Of a stretch of 64,000 bases of DNA, positions 10,901 to 18,739 are shown one piece after another. The translations under genes were made by a program, and so were the position numbers. Below the pieces are notes generated by a model. The model ran no database searches, was not told where the DNA came from, and worked only from the letters and a program-made list of their open reading frames with translations. Source of the DNA: Clostridium chrysemydis (GTDB lineage Bacteria > Bacillota > Clostridia > Clostridiales > Clostridiaceae); NCBI RefSeq assembly GCF_015234215.1, contig NZ_JADEKP010000001.1, forward strand, positions 682,001 through 746,000. Direction: 5' to 3'. Each line of letters begins with the position of its first letter. The stretch's first letter is position 1.

Positions 10901-13900
10901 GCGTACTGATTGGTTTATAAGTTTCAAAATCGTCTAAAGAACAAATAAGATTAACTGTTGGTTCTAAAGTATCGATATAAATAAAACGTACTATTTTAGT
11001 CTCTTTTCCATGAACATCTCTAGCTAAAATAGATAATTTATAAATTGAATTTTCTTCAAAAGTGATTTCTTTTTTAGTATCATAAATACCATTAAAAACT
11101 TCTTCACCTTTTGAATCATATTCTGAATTTAAATCTTCTTTAGAAGTTACTTTACTACTTTTAATAGTAAAGCTTGAGATATTTTCTTCTTCTATATTTA
11201 CGATAAAATCATTTGGATTTGATGTTATAGGTTTGTCATTATTAAAGTTTATATTTAAATTGACCTTATTTGAATTATAAACTGCTCTTTGGAGGTCATT
11301 TAAGTTATTTGAACTAAAGTTAGTAGAAATAGATGGCGCTTTTGAATCAAAGTTGATCTTAAGTTCCATTTCTATAACATTAAGTGCATAATCATAAACT
11401 TTAAATTTTAAAATCTGATTTTTATCGTTATTATTTTGAATTAAATACTCAGAAGAATTTTTATAATCCTCTAAAATTGACTTACCATCTAGAGTAATAT
11501 ATGAATCTTCCTTCGAGAAGTTTAATTCTTCGTTGAACTTTAATTTTAAAGAATCACCTTTTGTAGAAATATAATCTGAATCATAGTTTACGTAATCAAG
11601 AGATTCAGGATTTAAAAAGCTAGGTTTTAAAAGTGAATCATCAAACTGTAAGTCAAAACTTATATCTTTGTTTACGACACCAGTATTAGTTTTTAAATTT
11701 AAAGTAGCTTTTATTTTTGAATTTAGATTAAACCTTGAAGTCAATAATTTTCCTTTTTCAATTAAGAAGGTATTATCCTTTGAAGGAGTTAATTCTAAAG
11801 TCATAAGATTTTCTTGATTTAAAATTAAGCTGATATTTTCATAACCAGCTGCAAGTTCAGGAATTTTAAATTCTACATTCAAATCGTTATTGAAGTAGTA
11901 AATATCATTATATTTAGATAGTTCCTTGTTATCTAAATATTTAATACTATAAGAAATTTGATCTTTTGGTATAGATGTAGCTACTTTAAACTCAAAGTTT
12001 TGAGTTTCTAAAGAGTTACCTGCTAAGTCTTTTATGTTTTCAATAGTTATACGATATGAACCATTTTTAAGGTGATTTGTATCATTTTTACTTTTAGAAG
12101 TTAAGTAGTGATAATTAGAATTTTTATCTTTTATAAATTCTAAATTATCTATAACTTCAAAGGTATCACTTCCATCAGGTGAATATTCAATTTTTGGTGA
12201 GCTAAATTCATACTCGTTTGAGTCTGTAATTTCAAAAACAGGTATTTCGTCTACACCAATCAACGATAAATCGTTGTCTATTACAAAATTCCCATCCTTT
12301 TTGATAAATTTAGCTGTAGTAAATTTCGGTTTGATTGAGTCGAAATTTACTTCAAAAATATTATTTTTAGGCAAATCTACCTTTTGATTATTTTCTTCTA
12401 ATTCAATTAACTCAATTTTATACTTACCAGTTTTAGTAAAGTCAAATTTAACTGAATTATTTTTACTTAAATCTTTTTCAGAAACTATTTTTTCAAACCC
12501 TTCGGGTCCAGATATTTTGTAAGTAAATTTAGTAATAGAATCCTTAGGATTATGGACTAAATTTAAGTTAATATAATTTTCCTCTAAGTTAGTGTATTTT
12601 CCAAAGCTATTTAGAGCAAAATTAATACCTAAAGTCGAGTCATTATAAATTTTACCTTCCATATCTGTTTCTAAATATGCTTCCTTAGGAATTACAGATA
12701 TATTTACTGACTTTCTTATAGGATCCTCTTTATTTGAACCTACAAGTAGTAAATCTAATTTATAGTTACCTAAAGGAAGAGCTGTACCCTCTATAGTATT
12801 ACGTTCAATTGAAGTAAATAAAGGTGTAAAGCTAAGACTGTAGGCAAACTTTTTTGAATTAGGGTTACTTATATTATCTGTATTTTCTAAAGGTTTAAGA
12901 TCTATATTAGATATTCTTTTATTTGTGTCAGAGTTAATAAGTGATAAATATAACTTATTATTTTCTAAAGTTTCTAATTCGTTAAGATCTCCATCGCAAG
13001 AAAAATTTAATGGTGTATCAGAGTTAACAAAAAGCGAGAACTTATCATTTGGAGTAAGAGTATTATCCTCTAAATTAATACCTCCTAAGTTTAGTTCGGG
13101 TTTGTTAAATACAGGTCCCTCTGAAACATCCTTTTTTTCTAGAACTGTACCGTCAAGTCCTACTGAATACAAACTATAATTAATGCTTATTGCATTTTTA
13201 GTAAGAGTTTTCCTAGAGTTTAGATTTAGGTCTGCTACTAAATTATAATTTGTTGAATCTTTAGTAATAGTTATATCACCAATACTAAAATCTGAGCTAT
13301 CTAACATGAGTTTACAAGACTTATAAAGGTTAAAAGGCATAGAATTTTCATGCTCTTTATAATTTATATTTAGAGTGTATTTGCCTTTTTGTTCATCGTA
13401 TTTTATAAATGATGAATTAATTTCAGGTGCTGTAAACTCTTTGTTAGGTTTATCTGTAACTTTAAGACTAAAGTCTAAGATAGTATCAGATGAATCTTTT
13501 AAAAGAAATCTAATATTATCTCCGTTTTTTAGATCTAATCCTTCAATAAGGTAGTTTGTATTTGGGGCTAATTTAGCAAAAGAATATGCTTTATTAGTAC
13601 CATCTACATTTGTAATATAGATTTTCAATCCATCTAAACTTTTAGATTTAGTTTTGAATATTAAATTTTTTCCTTCAAAAACATTATTGTTTTGAAGGCT
13701 TGGTAAATAAAGCTCTTGATTGCTAAGATCAGCATCAATAAAACTGTAATTATCAGAAGAATTTATATCATTTGTTAAGCCTACTTTAGTTAATAAAGTT
13801 CCTACATCAATATTTTCACTTAGCTTAGCTGAAGGTTCTTCAGGTGAAGTTTCTTCAACTGAGTCTGGAGTAACGCGATTAAAAGTAAAATTATCAAAAG

Positions 13901-14042
13901 TTAATTTTTTAAACTCAGTCATAAAGGAATTTAAAAGATTTTTATTTGAATTTAAAGTTACTGCTTCGGTTACTATAGGTGAATAATTAGTGATTAGGAA
14001 AAAAACCAAAGTAAGAAATGAAATAAATTTTCTTTTCTTCAT
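4980..14042 (-). CDS. Giant secreted, membrane-anchored protein of Ig-like repeats (putative adhesin or surface fibre)
   Basis: The 3020-residue protein starts with a signal peptide (KKRK, then a hydrophobic stretch to about residue 28) and ends in a single membrane helix (about 2994-3012) with a basic KKNRN tail. Between them lies a continuous series of beta-rich Ig/cadherin-like modules. Each ends in a phrase like D(T/R)xxPxI preceded by an AGN or GN turn. Near the C-terminus these recur about every 80-90 residues (about 2567, 2660, 2745, 2827, 2904). Further upstream a longer unit of roughly 250-270 residues repeats (near 1541, 1812, 2069). No LPXTG sorting motif precedes the tail helix, so it is probably membrane-anchored rather than linked to peptidoglycan. 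The AGGAGG site is unusually far (about 15 bases) from the ATG. It diverges from the Tad operon and shares its promoter region. The adhesin role is inference. Confidence 0.8.
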   Translation of the reverse strand: MKKRKFISFLTLVFFLITNYSPIVTEAVTLNSNKNLLNSFMTEFKKLTFDNFTFNRVTPDSVEETSPEEPSAKLSENIDVGTLLTKVGLTNDINSSDNYSFIDADLSNQELYLPSLQNNNVFEGKNLIFKTKSKSLDGLKIYITNVDGTNKAYSFAKLAPNTNYLIEGLDLKNGDNIRFLLKDSSDTILDFSLKVTDKPNKEFTAPEINSSFIKYDEQKGKYTLNINYKEHENSMPFNLYKSCKLMLDSSDFSIGDITITKDSTNYNLVADLNLNSRKTLTKNAISINYSLYSVGLDGTVLEKKDVSEGPVFNKPELNLGGINLEDNTLTPNDKFSLFVNSDTPLNFSCDGDLNELETLENNKLYLSLINSDTNKRISNIDLKPLENTDNISNPNSKKFAYSLSFTPLFTSIERNTIEGTALPLGNYKLDLLLVGSNKEDPIRKSVNISVIPKEAYLETDMEGKIYNDSTLGINFALNSFGKYTNLEENYINLNLVHNPKDSITKFTYKISGPEGFEKIVSEKDLSKNNSVKFDFTKTGKYKIELIELEENNQKVDLPKNNIFEVNFDSIKPKFTTAKFIKKDGNFVIDNDLSLIGVDEIPVFEITDSNEYEFSSPKIEYSPDGSDTFEVIDNLEFIKDKNSNYHYLTSKSKNDTNHLKNGSYRITIENIKDLAGNSLETQNFEFKVATSIPKDQISYSIKYLDNKELSKYNDIYYFNNDLNVEFKIPELAAGYENISLILNQENLMTLELTPSKDNTFLIEKGKLLTSRFNLNSKIKATLNLKTNTGVVNKDISFDLQFDDSLLKPSFLNPESLDYVNYDSDYISTKGDSLKLKFNEELNFSKEDSYITLDGKSILEDYKNSSEYLIQNNNDKNQILKFKVYDYALNVIEMELKINFDSKAPSISTNFSSNNLNDLQRAVYNSNKVNLNINFNNDKPITSNPNDFIVNIEEENISSFTIKSSKVTSKEDLNSEYDSKGEEVFNGIYDTKKEITFEENSIYKLSILARDVHGKETKIVRFIYIDTLEPTVNLICSLDDFETYKPISTLDIKADTTIEQIKKFAYANSNKNLKLGLIVDDLTLNFDNFINVTKIPYLVGDKEYKLSYEKEAVKDTAGLNKSVILKLDTSTFQNQTLDGTHKLNLDISDGLNSTTISKGFYLDNTLPNFDYNFRASDKDENSLLAFDKDNHRLGTNGKFITEINLLNSETYYNRIEVFINKQINFKPDIVKPLFDKDISNGKIEFEVNLLEHLSSIKPDKNEITFKVYKNTGKYESKTITTYFDSKVPVVNMYLDDTEVKADKASYENTFNYKENFNPLKLTLSDSTLLEDYKLYRENDIPPSNSTNYVKLNSIAYEGNSNFDPKNFELIKGDANSVILRNSKESSLNTGKLNLEIGKYTLNFTVKDFVGNTKTLSYTLFIENKKIDISLKPLSDSIFSYINDDVFYISDKEFKFSIETGNTFSKFTNLSLDFVDSKDNTVIYTKVVDTDFSGDKVHEVSITPSDFKKPVSELSEIKLKISLVNINPNVSDNGVSKKEALFKFDRTPSKLDFNVLNTNNDLELIKPYEKETDINFIDINKSKSFKINISDEFGFSNFEAFSPDDKLSLEDMKNSSINLKSLKYNSSDYNDPTTELENISLAVVKNKNTSENLIIKEKDSELVLKPGKYEFEFLAKDIVGNITAKSYVVVVDDLSPTINSFEANSITNKEGNDYILGDILNLKVKLNKTYLNYSDLNVNLSATIGSENIDLITLSKCTLEDCSSVNSSLEHNFEVKIEDILNKVPNNLKEVQIEATVNLSSDFNSVNPKKLTKNFILDRNNPSLELLLTNDNNKKLSNTLDNKLSVENNNLLNVSISDKYYSSNPTIVNPNEPLPERDYIALKSIKFNNSNLGDELTELDCVKLKLKTSNNGNFIYSLVKDENKEYKLEKGKYELIFETRDISENYTSFKYSIIVDNSKVIYNMTPNSNISEFDDLYHINNNDFKVNLSIPKIYSGYSDLTLKIKDKGNIIYTISKGSDFLKFDKEVETFVLDLEASKFNLSDSRNLTLEISLQSPNDSIEIKPLVYNLVYDVKKPELKISASQDDKLNTLPYFGKDPDFVIYASDINNLGVNTLDKDKIVLNDMSKPNSLSIETFSYLKEGSNNPTELKGSFKVIKSGNNFSIVRSNGTSHNLTNGEYNLKLNLRDKSNNSVSVNYNFKIDTENPTINSITLSSKNGTSVTNYKNVYYVNGEFRANVDVAKNYAPNTTLDVKLKVYDEDKKDYIDLFTKSYVNESIVSVKSFDFGFVNSNDIKIVATIYNANGKKASKEIKIISEKVSPSIFLDYNKEDVKNNDIFSVSSNLDVNVKDASSTSFSNMDLNTVSLYTNSSLLKPNSVNLKNVTFEDLSSESNVTNNFTLKKFNNTISLAKNDSRYSLPTGKYTVSLEAKDLCGNPTSKTFVFTVDTKRTSGNSKLVFNKINSNVATTLDSNKISNTIYVPYNATLNLNLDGNISGFKGNSNITVKDNNGNNLTSSTFVTGNGISKDGSINSNKSAKQVQFKFKDDGVYNISWNLEAKNNIDSYNKSITVVVDTKNPIINLDLVNKTATKDKTIYTNSTKHYADYSVQDTNFNTISNLSYKVNLDSSSPSGIMKDEIYNEGTYNISITATDKAGRSSSKSMKVIVDRTSPKVSLPNESMFNRVNGTYYTNKIRPYLYDVSDTYIDQEAAFLNSRIYTKGSTISGDGTKNMKVVAKDIAGNLTEKTFSFILDTSAPILNYSDVIDEKHYNKPVKPSFKATDLHFNKDSLSVLLNGKSYNNNPISADGKYNFKLSVSDFAGNHSTLNFSFVVDTIAPTITINGILFDKLNSGTIIPEIVVNDKDAIVTSLLNGDSYYGEPIMANGKVTLIVSAVDKAGNYARKVANFMLDSYAPEIFLNGVENGKSYNSFVHPKITSERGSNLKMLLNGKPYNNQKITEPGDYVLEIITTDKVNNTNKQVINFKILASPEAESLDDSKLPIVFFGILLLLLISSIVGYNIYKKNRN

Positions 14043-14073
14043 AATATTTCTATAAAACCTCCTTTCACCTTTA

Positions 14074-14102
14074 ATATAACACGAAATTTGGAAAAAAGTA
14101 AA
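14074..14102 (-). promoter_or_regulatory. Predicted promoter of the giant surface protein gene
   Basis: On the minus strand TTTACT, 17 bases, then TTATAT (plus-strand positions 14102 back to 14074). Moderate match. It lies back to back with the operon promoter at 14118-14146, so both genes could respond to one regulator. Confidence 0.4.
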
Positions 14103-14117
14103 TATTTTGAAAAATTA

Positions 14118-14146
14118 TTGTAAAAATTCATTAAAGGTAATATAAT
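14118..14146 (+). promoter_or_regulatory. Predicted sigma-A promoter of the FHA/kinase/Tad operon
   Basis: TTGTAA (14118-14123), 17-base spacer, perfect TATAAT (14141-14146), 33 bases before the first start codon. I see no other clear promoter before the Flp pilin gene, so this may drive most of the 19 kb cluster. Confidence 0.6.
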
Positions 14147-14179
14147 GAAATTAAGATAAATTATGTAAGGGGTTTTGGG

Positions 14180-15754
14180 ATGGAATTAATAAGTCTAGAA
14201 AAAAACAATAATTTTAAGAAATATTTAGAATTACCGATTGATAATTTAAATTTATTAGATTACCAGTTAGAGATGATTAATCAAAACAGTTCGATAAGAG
14301 CTGCAAATATTGAAAAAGTAATATTTAACGAAACTTTATTATTAAACTACGATGTGAGTGGTTTAATAAACTTAGAAGAATATTTTATTAAAAATAGAAC
14401 AACAAAGGCAAAATTATTGAAAATACTTATTGATATTGGGGATATAATCACTAAATCAAATGAGTATTTTTTAAATTCAGACAATTTTTTACTAAATGAG
14501 AAGCAAATTTTCTTAAGTTTAGAGGATTTAAAAGTAACTATGATATATATACCAGTAGAAGAATCGATTAATGATGATATAAACAAATCATTTAGAGAGT
14601 TACTAAAAAAAATAGTAATAGATTTAGCAGTTTTAGATGATATGGATTTAAAAGATAATTTTATGCAAATAATTTTAAATCAAAGCAAAATGCAAGAGAT
14701 AACTATTAGAAAATTTTTAAAAACATTACAAGATATAAAAGAAGAAAATTTTATAAATAAAAGAGAAGAAGTAAGTAAAGTATCAAAAAGAGGTAGCAAT
14801 TTAAATAGGACTTCAAATAGCACACCTAAAGTTAATATAATTCAAAATGAAGTAAGCAGAAATAACATAAATATAAAAAATTCTACAGAAAATCACAATC
14901 AATTAGATAAAAACATAAATAACATTCAAAGAATAAGTGAGAAGCCTATAGAAAATAGAAGCATTAGTAGAGTGGATACAGCAAATGTTTCAAAGGGTTC
15001 AAATAATATAAAAAATAAAATAAATCAAAGTCAGGAAACAGAAGAAGAAGCTTTAATAAAAGAGATTTATAAGCCTTCTAGAAAAATAGGTGCAGCTCTT
15101 ATCCAATTTATATTTATTCCTATAATTATTTTAGCATTATTAATTGATGGAATGGATTTAACTAAGAAAATTGTTGGAGCCGTAATGTTAGTTGTACTTG
15201 ATGTATTAGTTTTAAGAATACTCCTTGATAAAGATAAAAAAATTAAGGTAAAGGTTTCAAAAGGTAAACTAAAAGCGGATGGATCTTCTAAAGGTAAAAA
15301 AGTGAAAGCTAAAAAAGAAAAAACTTCTAAAAGAAAGAACAAAAAAAACAAGGGCGAAGATATTGAGATAAATGAAACTTCAAGCCCTAGTGTAAATTTA
15401 TCTAAAAAGGAAATTATTTCTCAACTGGCTTATGATACGGAAGTTTTAGATAATGATACTCCATATTTGTTATTAAGTAATGGGGGAGTTGCAGAAAAGA
15501 TATATATAAATAAAGATATATACAAAATAGGAAGGTTATCTAGTCAGTGTGACTATACCTTAAATAGCAAAGCTATAGGAAAAGTACACGCTCAAATTAT
15601 AAAAAACAATTCACAATATTATATAGAGGATTTAGATTCTAAAAATGGAAGCTTCATTAATTCTGTAAAAATTGAAAGTAATCAATTAGTAGAATTATCA
15701 GTTGATGACAATATAACATTAGCAAATATAAATATGACTTTCAAAATTGATTAA
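14180..15754 (+). CDS. Membrane FHA-domain protein (DUF6382-type N-terminus), phosphothreonine reader
   Basis: The 524-residue protein has three parts. An N-terminal globular region (about 1-190) resembles the DUF6382 domain that accompanies FHA domains in clostridia. A Lys/Asn/Ser-rich linker leads to two adjacent membrane helices (about 305-350). After a basic Lys-rich stretch comes a C-terminal FHA domain (about 440-520) with GR, GKVHAQI and DLDSKNGSFIN blocks. FHA domains bind phosphothreonine peptides. Between membrane and FHA domain lies YDTEVLD with Thr420, the same motif that ends the small protein at 18487-18729. First gene of the cluster, 10 bases before the phosphatase. Reading as a sensor of kinase activity is inference. 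Confidence 0.85.
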   Translation: MELISLEKNNNFKKYLELPIDNLNLLDYQLEMINQNSSIRAANIEKVIFNETLLLNYDVSGLINLEEYFIKNRTTKAKLLKILIDIGDIITKSNEYFLNSDNFLLNEKQIFLSLEDLKVTMIYIPVEESINDDINKSFRELLKKIVIDLAVLDDMDLKDNFMQIILNQSKMQEITIRKFLKTLQDIKEENFINKREEVSKVSKRGSNLNRTSNSTPKVNIIQNEVSRNNINIKNSTENHNQLDKNINNIQRISEKPIENRSISRVDTANVSKGSNNIKNKINQSQETEEEALIKEIYKPSRKIGAALIQFIFIPIIILALLIDGMDLTKKIVGAVMLVVLDVLVLRILLDKDKKIKVKVSKGKLKADGSSKGKKVKAKKEKTSKRKNKKNKGEDIEINETSSPSVNLSKKEIISQLAYDTEVLDNDTPYLLLSNGGVAEKIYINKDIYKIGRLSSQCDYTLNSKAIGKVHAQIIKNNSQYYIEDLDSKNGSFINSVKIESNQLVELSVDDNITLANINMTFKID

Positions 15755-15764
15755 TAGGTGAGTT

Positions 15765-16583
15765 ATGGATAGTTACAAGATAGAAGTAGCAGCTATAAGT
15801 GATAAGGGATTAGTAAAAGAAAGTAATCAAGATAATATTTTGATTCAAATAGGAGACCATGCAGGCAGTGACTTTGGATTATTTATGGTTTGCGATGGCC
15901 TTGGAGGGTTGGCCTTTGGAGAAGTTGCATCTGTTATAGCTGTTAAGAAGTTTAAGGCTTGGTGGTCAAAAGAAGTTTGCAATTATGTAAAAAAAGAAAG
16001 TGACGAAATATTAAACTCTTTAGTAAATACAGTTAAAGAGGCAAATGTTGAAATAATAGACTATAGCAACAAAATAGGTCAAAGGGTTGGTACTACGATA
16101 TCTGCAATTTTAATTTTAAAAAACTTCTATTATATAGTTCATGTTGGAGATTCAAGGATATATAGATTTAGAAGAAGGTTAAAACAGCTTACAGAAGATC
16201 ATTCGTATGTAGCTATGGAAGTTAGGGCTGGGCGGATGACTAAAGAAGAAGCTAAAGCTAGCAATAAGAAAAATTTACTTATGCAATGTGTTGGAGTAAA
16301 AGAAAATATAGAGATATTTTTAGAAAAGGGAAAAATTCAAAAAGACGATATATTTTTGCTTTGTAGCGATGGCTTTTATAACAAGTTAACAGATTACGAA
16401 CTAGAAATAGGGTTAAATAATTGGAGAGCTACAAAAGCTTTATCTTCTAAAGTATTACTTGATGGCTTCTTTGAAAAAGTTAAAGAACGTAAGGAAAGAG
16501 ATAACATCTCTGTGATAATGGTTAGCTTATCACAAAATAATATAAAAAATGATTCATTTTTAAGAAAGATTTTTAAATATTAA
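15765..16583 (+). CDS. PP2C-family Ser/Thr protein phosphatase
   Basis: The 272-residue protein carries the PPM/PP2C signature blocks: SNQDN (Asp23), CDGLGG (Asp44), a GTT block, HVGDSRIYR, LTEDHS, CSDGF (Asp202) and RDN (about 245-247). These include the metal-binding aspartates. It is soluble and of usual size for bacterial PrpC/Stp. It would remove phosphate from threonine or serine, reversing the kinase encoded 11 bases downstream. The gene lies between the phosphothreonine reader and the kinase. Operon position suggests its main targets are in this cluster. Confidence 0.92.
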   Translation: MDSYKIEVAAISDKGLVKESNQDNILIQIGDHAGSDFGLFMVCDGLGGLAFGEVASVIAVKKFKAWWSKEVCNYVKKESDEILNSLVNTVKEANVEIIDYSNKIGQRVGTTISAILILKNFYYIVHVGDSRIYRFRRRLKQLTEDHSYVAMEVRAGRMTKEEAKASNKKNLLMQCVGVKENIEIFLEKGKIQKDDIFLLCSDGFYNKLTDYELEIGLNNWRATKALSSKVLLDGFFEKVKERKERDNISVIMVSLSQNNIKNDSFLRKIFKY

Positions 16584-16594
16584 AGGAGAAAACT

Positions 16595-18472
16595 ATGGAA
16601 ATAAATAGTTTGCTAGATGGAAAATATAAGATTATAGCATTAGCAGGCAAAGGCGGTACAAGCACTGTTTATAAAGGGATAAATATAAATCTTGGAACAG
16701 AGTGGGCTATTAAGGAGATAAGTAAAAGTAACAAAGATAAATTTGATTTGTTAATCGAGCCTAATATTTTAAAAAACTTACAACATGTTTCCCTTCCAAG
16801 GATAGTAGATATTATCGAAACAAAAGATTATTACTATATTGTAGAAGACTTTATAGATGGAACTTCACTTGAGAATTTATTAAACCAAGTAGATAAATTT
16901 CCAGAAGAGAGGGTAATAAAATGGGCAAAAGAACTTTGTAAGGTTTTAGAATATCTTCATAGCCAAACTCCGAATCCAATCATATATAGGGATATGAAAC
17001 CAGGGAATATAATGCTATCAAAAAAAGGAGATATAAAATTAGTTGACTTTGGAATAGCAAGAGAATTTAAAAAGGAAGTATCTACAGATACTGTGATAAT
17101 TGGAACTAAAGGATATGCAGCACCAGAGCAATATGGTTCTCATCAAACTGATGAAAGAACAGATATTTATAGTTTAGGGGTAACTTTATATCACTTATTA
17201 ACAGGAAAGGGACCAAACGATCCCCCTTTTGAGATACTTCCAGTTAGAGAAATAGATAAAAATTTCTCAGAAGGTATAGAACATATTATTTTAAAAGCAA
17301 CAAAACAAAATCCAAATCAAAGATATATGTCTGTTAAAGAAATGTATTATGACTTAGATAATATTGATAAATTAAGTAATCAATATAAATCAAATCAAAG
17401 AAAAATAAAAATAAGAGTAGGGGTTTTAGGTTTAACCTTTGTTTTTTCTGCGTCTTTAGTTGTTTTGGGAGTTTTATCTATTAGAAATTATAAAATCAAA
17501 GAATATTTAGAAAAGGTAGAAATTGCAGTAGATACAGAGAAGAATGTAGGAATGGAAAAAGCAAAACCTGTATTTTTAGAAACTACAGAGATGTTTCCAA
17601 GAAGAGATGAGGCGTATTTAGCTTTAGCAAAAACTTATATTAATAATTTGCAATACGACGATGCCTTGTCACTTCTTCAAATAGAATCTTTAAATAAAAA
17701 CAAAGATATAAGAAAAAATGAAGAATACAAATATCTTTTAGGAGTTTGTTTATTTGCAAAAAGTGATTATATTGGAGCCCTAGAAGAATTTTCAGAAATT
17801 GATGGTAGTAAGTTTCCAGAGTATGAATTTTATAAAGCAATATCTGAAACTTTAAGCAAACCAGAAGGGCTTAAGAAAAATGACGAAGTAACAAATATGA
17901 TGGAAAACCTAAAACAAGATTTAGAAAGAAGCGATGACGAGGAGTTTAAAACAAGGGGATATCTTATGCTTGCTGATATATACAGAGATAACTCTATGGT
18001 TTTTGAAAATAGTGAAGATATGCAAATTAATATTTTAGAAAAAGCAATTTCTCAATCAACAAATAAAAATAATACTATTCTTTATGAAAGATTAGCTCAG
18101 GCATACTATCTTAAGGCTCTTCCTTTGCTAGGAGATGATAGTGCAAATAAATATTTAAATAAAGCATTAGATAACTATGATATTTTACTAAAAACAGGGT
18201 ATGAAACCTCAAGTGTATATAGAAATATAGGAGTTATTTATAAACATTTAGGTAAGGTAAATAAAGCAAAAGAAACTTTTAATATTTTAATTGAGAAATA
18301 TCCAAAAGATTTTAAAGGCTACGTTGAATTAGCATTTTTAAATATTAGTACAAGAAACTACAAAGAGGCAATAAAAAACTATAATTTAGCAAAGAAGTTT
18401 AACACATTAGAAAATAATAACGAGATATCAAGGCTTGAGATCTTAATTGAAGATATAAAAGGCAAAGGTTAA
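16595..18472 (+). CDS. Transmembrane Ser/Thr protein kinase with extracytoplasmic TPR region
   Basis: The 625-residue protein has a Hanks-type kinase domain (about 1-270), one membrane helix (about 275-295) and a C-terminal half of TPR-like helical repeats (about 310-620). Key kinase parts are present: Gly-rich loop GKGGTSTV (18-25), Lys40 in WAIKEI, catalytic Asp133 in YRDMKPGN, Asp151 in DFG and the GTKGYAAPEQ activation segment. His of the usual HRD triad is Tyr, a common variation. PASTA repeats of the cell-wall-sensing PrkC/PknB class are absent; TPRs more likely contact a protein partner outside, perhaps a pilus component. AAGGAGAAA precedes the ATG. Confidence 0.92.
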   Translation: MEINSLLDGKYKIIALAGKGGTSTVYKGININLGTEWAIKEISKSNKDKFDLLIEPNILKNLQHVSLPRIVDIIETKDYYYIVEDFIDGTSLENLLNQVDKFPEERVIKWAKELCKVLEYLHSQTPNPIIYRDMKPGNIMLSKKGDIKLVDFGIAREFKKEVSTDTVIIGTKGYAAPEQYGSHQTDERTDIYSLGVTLYHLLTGKGPNDPPFEILPVREIDKNFSEGIEHIILKATKQNPNQRYMSVKEMYYDLDNIDKLSNQYKSNQRKIKIRVGVLGLTFVFSASLVVLGVLSIRNYKIKEYLEKVEIAVDTEKNVGMEKAKPVFLETTEMFPRRDEAYLALAKTYINNLQYDDALSLLQIESLNKNKDIRKNEEYKYLLGVCLFAKSDYIGALEEFSEIDGSKFPEYEFYKAISETLSKPEGLKKNDEVTNMMENLKQDLERSDDEEFKTRGYLMLADIYRDNSMVFENSEDMQINILEKAISQSTNKNNTILYERLAQAYYLKALPLLGDDSANKYLNKALDNYDILLKTGYETSSVYRNIGVIYKHLGKVNKAKETFNILIEKYPKDFKGYVELAFLNISTRNYKEAIKNYNLAKKFNTLENNNEISRLEILIEDIKGKG

Positions 18473-18486
18473 AAGAAGGTGATGAC

Positions 18487-18729
18487 TTGGTTAAAGGGAT
18501 AATCTTAATAACAGCTGGAATAATAGGAATGATAGCTTCTTTAGTTGTTTTAGTTAAATATATGAAAAAGAATAATTTTATTCTTAAGGGAGATTATAAA
18601 GAATTTAAATCAGAAAAAGTTATACATCCAAAAGAGGAGTCTAAAAATGATCATATAGAAATAGATGAAGAGAATTATGATACAGAATTATTAGACCAAG
18701 AGGAGTATGACACAGAATTATTAGATTAG
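18487..18729 (+). CDS. Small single-pass membrane protein ending in two YDTELLD motifs
   Basis: The 80-residue protein has a membrane helix (about 4-24), a short basic segment, then an acidic cytoplasmic tail. It ends in two tandem copies of YDTELLD (residues 64-70 and 74-80, Thr66 and Thr76); the last residue of the second copy is the C-terminus. The start is TTG with AGAAGGTGATG just upstream; the nearby ATG is out of frame and quickly stopped. The motif recurs as YDTEVLD in the FHA protein of the same operon. I know of no named family. I infer that it is a substrate of the kinase and a docking peptide for the FHA domain. Confidence 0.75.
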   Translation: MVKGIILITAGIIGMIASLVVLVKYMKKNNFILKGDYKEFKSEKVIHPKEESKNDHIEIDEENYDTELLDQEEYDTELLD

Positions 18730-18739
18730 GGGGAGAGAA

